Assembly (NCBI RefSeq): GCF_029227915.1 | Contig: NC_079883.1 | Location: 24,180,001-24,244,000 of the forward strand | Origin: Hydractinia symbiolongicarpus | Taxonomy: Eukaryota > Cnidaria > Hydrozoa > Anthoathecata > Hydractiniidae | Direction of reading: 5' to 3' | DNA length: 64,000 nt | Shown here: piece by piece, positions 62,673 through 64,000 of the stretch | How positions within the stretch are numbered: the first letter of the stretch is position 1 | Layout of the letters: every line of letters starts with the position of its first letter | Made by a program: the position numbers and the translations under genes | Notes under the pieces: model-generated | What the model was told of the DNA's origin: nothing | What the model saw: only the letters and a program-made list of their open reading frames with translations | Databases searched by the model: none

Positions 62673-63629
62673 TCAATCCTTTGGGGTTGGTCGTGTCCAT
62701 TCTTCATACCACGTGATTTTAACTGTTGGCAGTGCTATGTCTTTTCTTTGTACTCCTTTTGTATCAAAATGATAGTACGGTATATTGCTTGATGAACGCC
62801 GAGTTTTCTCCAAACTGTCATTTCTTTCATCTTGCAGTAAGACTTTTTCTATCACACTATTTTCTTCTGCAAAATCCCTCTTTCCTGCAAGATATGTAAA
62901 AAACCTTCGCCTTACTGGAATTCGTTTAATTAATACGGCGTAAGGTACTTTCCTTGATGCGGTGTCTTTAGATTTTTTATGTATACCAGGCTGGTCGTCA
63001 TGGGAAAGAACTTGGTTACGCTTTTTAGAATTTTTAATGTAGTCATTAACTTTGTGATGTATTTCTGGCTGGTCGAGTGATACAAAATCCTCATTAGACA
63101 AATTCCCAATTAACTCACCCGTGCGCATTGAATGTTGATCTTGCATTTTTTGGTCGTGGAATCCAGGCTGGTCATGGATTCCAGGTTGATCGTGAAATCC
63201 AGGCTGGTCATGGATTGCAGGCTGATCGTGGAATCCAGGCTGGTCGTGAAATCCAGGTTGATCGTGAAATCCAGGCTGGTCATGGATTGCAGGCTGATCG
63301 TGGTTTCCAGACTGGTCGTGGAATTCAGGTTTGTAGTGGATTCCAGGTTGGTCGCGCAATTCAGTTTGATCGTGTACAGCTTGTTTAAAACTTCTTAGTT
63401 TAGCATCTAAAAAAAAAACATTCTAACATGTTTTTGCAGCGGCGCTTTAAAGTTTAGAATTTCAATCAGCGTTTTAATTTCTCAGACGCACCTCCTTTTG
63501 CATTTATTTCTGATGTTTTATGTAAACCAGGCTGGTCCTGTATTCTTGAATTACCATGTAATTCCGGTTTATCGTGAAAACCAGGCTGGTCGAGTAATTC
63601 CAGCTGATCATGCACACTAGATGCATCGT
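62673..63629 (-). CDS. HDQPG hexapeptide-repeat protein, two C-terminal exons (5' part outside window or unseen)
   Basis: Minus-strand exons 63492-63629 and 62673-63406 (stop at 62673), joined by a GTGCGT donor and TTTTTTTAG acceptor in phase 1; the upstream acceptor at 63630 shows that more exons precede. Residues are dominated by imperfect copies of the hexapeptide [FI]HDQPG: about a dozen uninterrupted in the second exon (63140-63370) and scattered ones on both sides (ELLDQPGFHDKPELHG; SHDDQPGIHKKS). After the array come basic sites and the segment RRRFFTYLAGKR, then an acidic and Ser-rich tail ending in PTVKITWYEEW. There is no enzyme domain. A secreted structural or precursor protein is possible, but no signal peptide can be checked here. 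Confidence 0.7.
63140..63370. repeat. 18-bp tandem coding repeat (HDQPG units)
   Basis: On the plus strand the unit CCAGGCTGGTCGTGGATT recurs with single-base changes about a dozen times without indels, so the reading frame is kept. The third-position and F/I changes are mostly conservative on the minus-strand protein, supporting that frame as the translated one. Confidence 0.9.
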
Positions 63630-64000
63630 CTAATAACAAAGAACATCTATGTAAAGCATGCCCTGAGAACACATACTACCCTCATACTTAATATTTTTAT
63701 AGAAGATTTTTAGGAGGACAATTGCTAACCTAAGAGCGAACTAAAATAAATGGATGGAAGAAAAAACCCGACTGAAAGAACCCGGTCTTAACATTGGAGT
63801 TGGCTTTGCACTGAGCAAAAATTACATTAGGATTCTATGTCATTTCAATGCTTGCTTTCTCTTTCCCGATATAAAAGAGACACAAGTGCTGGGAACGAGG
63901 TTAAAAAGAATAATGAAAAGTTTGAAATTTTTATTCACTTTAACTTCTTATCTAAGATGAGGGTGCAAGACATTACCAAAAGAACAGATAAAAATGCAAG
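63630..64000. other. Upstream intron of the HDQPG gene, right edge
   Basis: No exon with the phase needed to join 63629 was found. A single CTGGGAACGAGGTT terminus-like motif is at about 63888-63901. Open frames here are not supported. Confidence 0.4.

Noticed and set aside
63128-63398. Plus-strand ORFs over the 18-bp repeat (ESRLVMDSRLI-type translation)
   Set aside because: They are antisense shadows; only the minus-strand frame continues across a valid intron into a second exon with the same repeat motif.
1-64000. CRISPR arrays, bacterial operons, riboswitches
   Set aside because: The sequence is clearly a eukaryotic nuclear genome with spliced genes; the tandem repeats present lack regular unique spacers.

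Overview
The window is nuclear DNA of a multicellular animal. It is AT-rich, its genes are split by many GT-AG introns, and transposon remains fill the introns and the gaps between genes. Gene content (RBM25, a radial-spoke head protein, a PLCXD-type phospholipase, a chromodomain protein, a TMEM255/ENTREP-like tetraspan) is generally metazoan. The repeat load (tRNA-derived SINEs, miniature elements ending in CCTCGTtCCCAG, BEL/Pao, Copia and Helitron copies) looks to me like a cnidarian, possibly a hydrozoan. That is an inference from memory of such genomes, not a proof.

Layout. 1-2190: first four coding exons of RBM25 on the minus strand, running off the left edge, with a miniature DNA transposon in intron 1. 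3531-4448: a decayed minus-strand ORF split by a tRNA-derived SINE. 6746-12502: a seven-exon minus-strand gene for an unrecognised 511-aa lysine-rich, probably nuclear protein. 13060-18129: miniature element, Helitron piece and the 5' half of a LINE. 18134-22993: a Copia retrotransposon with 98-bp LTRs and a 5-bp target duplication, full length in layout but mutated. 22999-28234: no gene seen, several small repeats. 28237-29113: a small Ser/Pro-rich gene (+). 30043-34560: a five-exon chromodomain gene (+), with a Helitron in its last intron. 37832-40563: a four-exon tetraspan gene with a C-terminal PPxY (+). 42150-56471: a complete 14-exon RSPH4A/RSPH6A gene (-), 538 aa, carrying a BEL/Pao element in intron 10. 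57443-61139: a four-exon PLCXD gene (+), 374 aa, starting about 1 kb from RSPH4A in head-to-head arrangement. 62673-63629: the last two exons of a gene (-) for a protein of HDQPG hexapeptide repeats, whose start lies right of the window.

The genes do not form one pathway. RBM25 acts in splicing, RSPH4A in cilia and PLCXD in phosphoinositide hydrolysis; the chromodomain protein and probably the 511-aa protein act in the nucleus. All exon models were read by eye from splice sites and reading phase. In every complete model the exon lengths sum to a multiple of three with no internal stop. The most notable items are the BEL/Pao copy that lost its reverse transcriptase but has apparently identical LTRs, the HDQPG repeat protein with a candidate amidated-peptide site, two Helitron copies, two miniature elements with 6-bp target duplications, and a near-palindromic element with a tRNA-like core.
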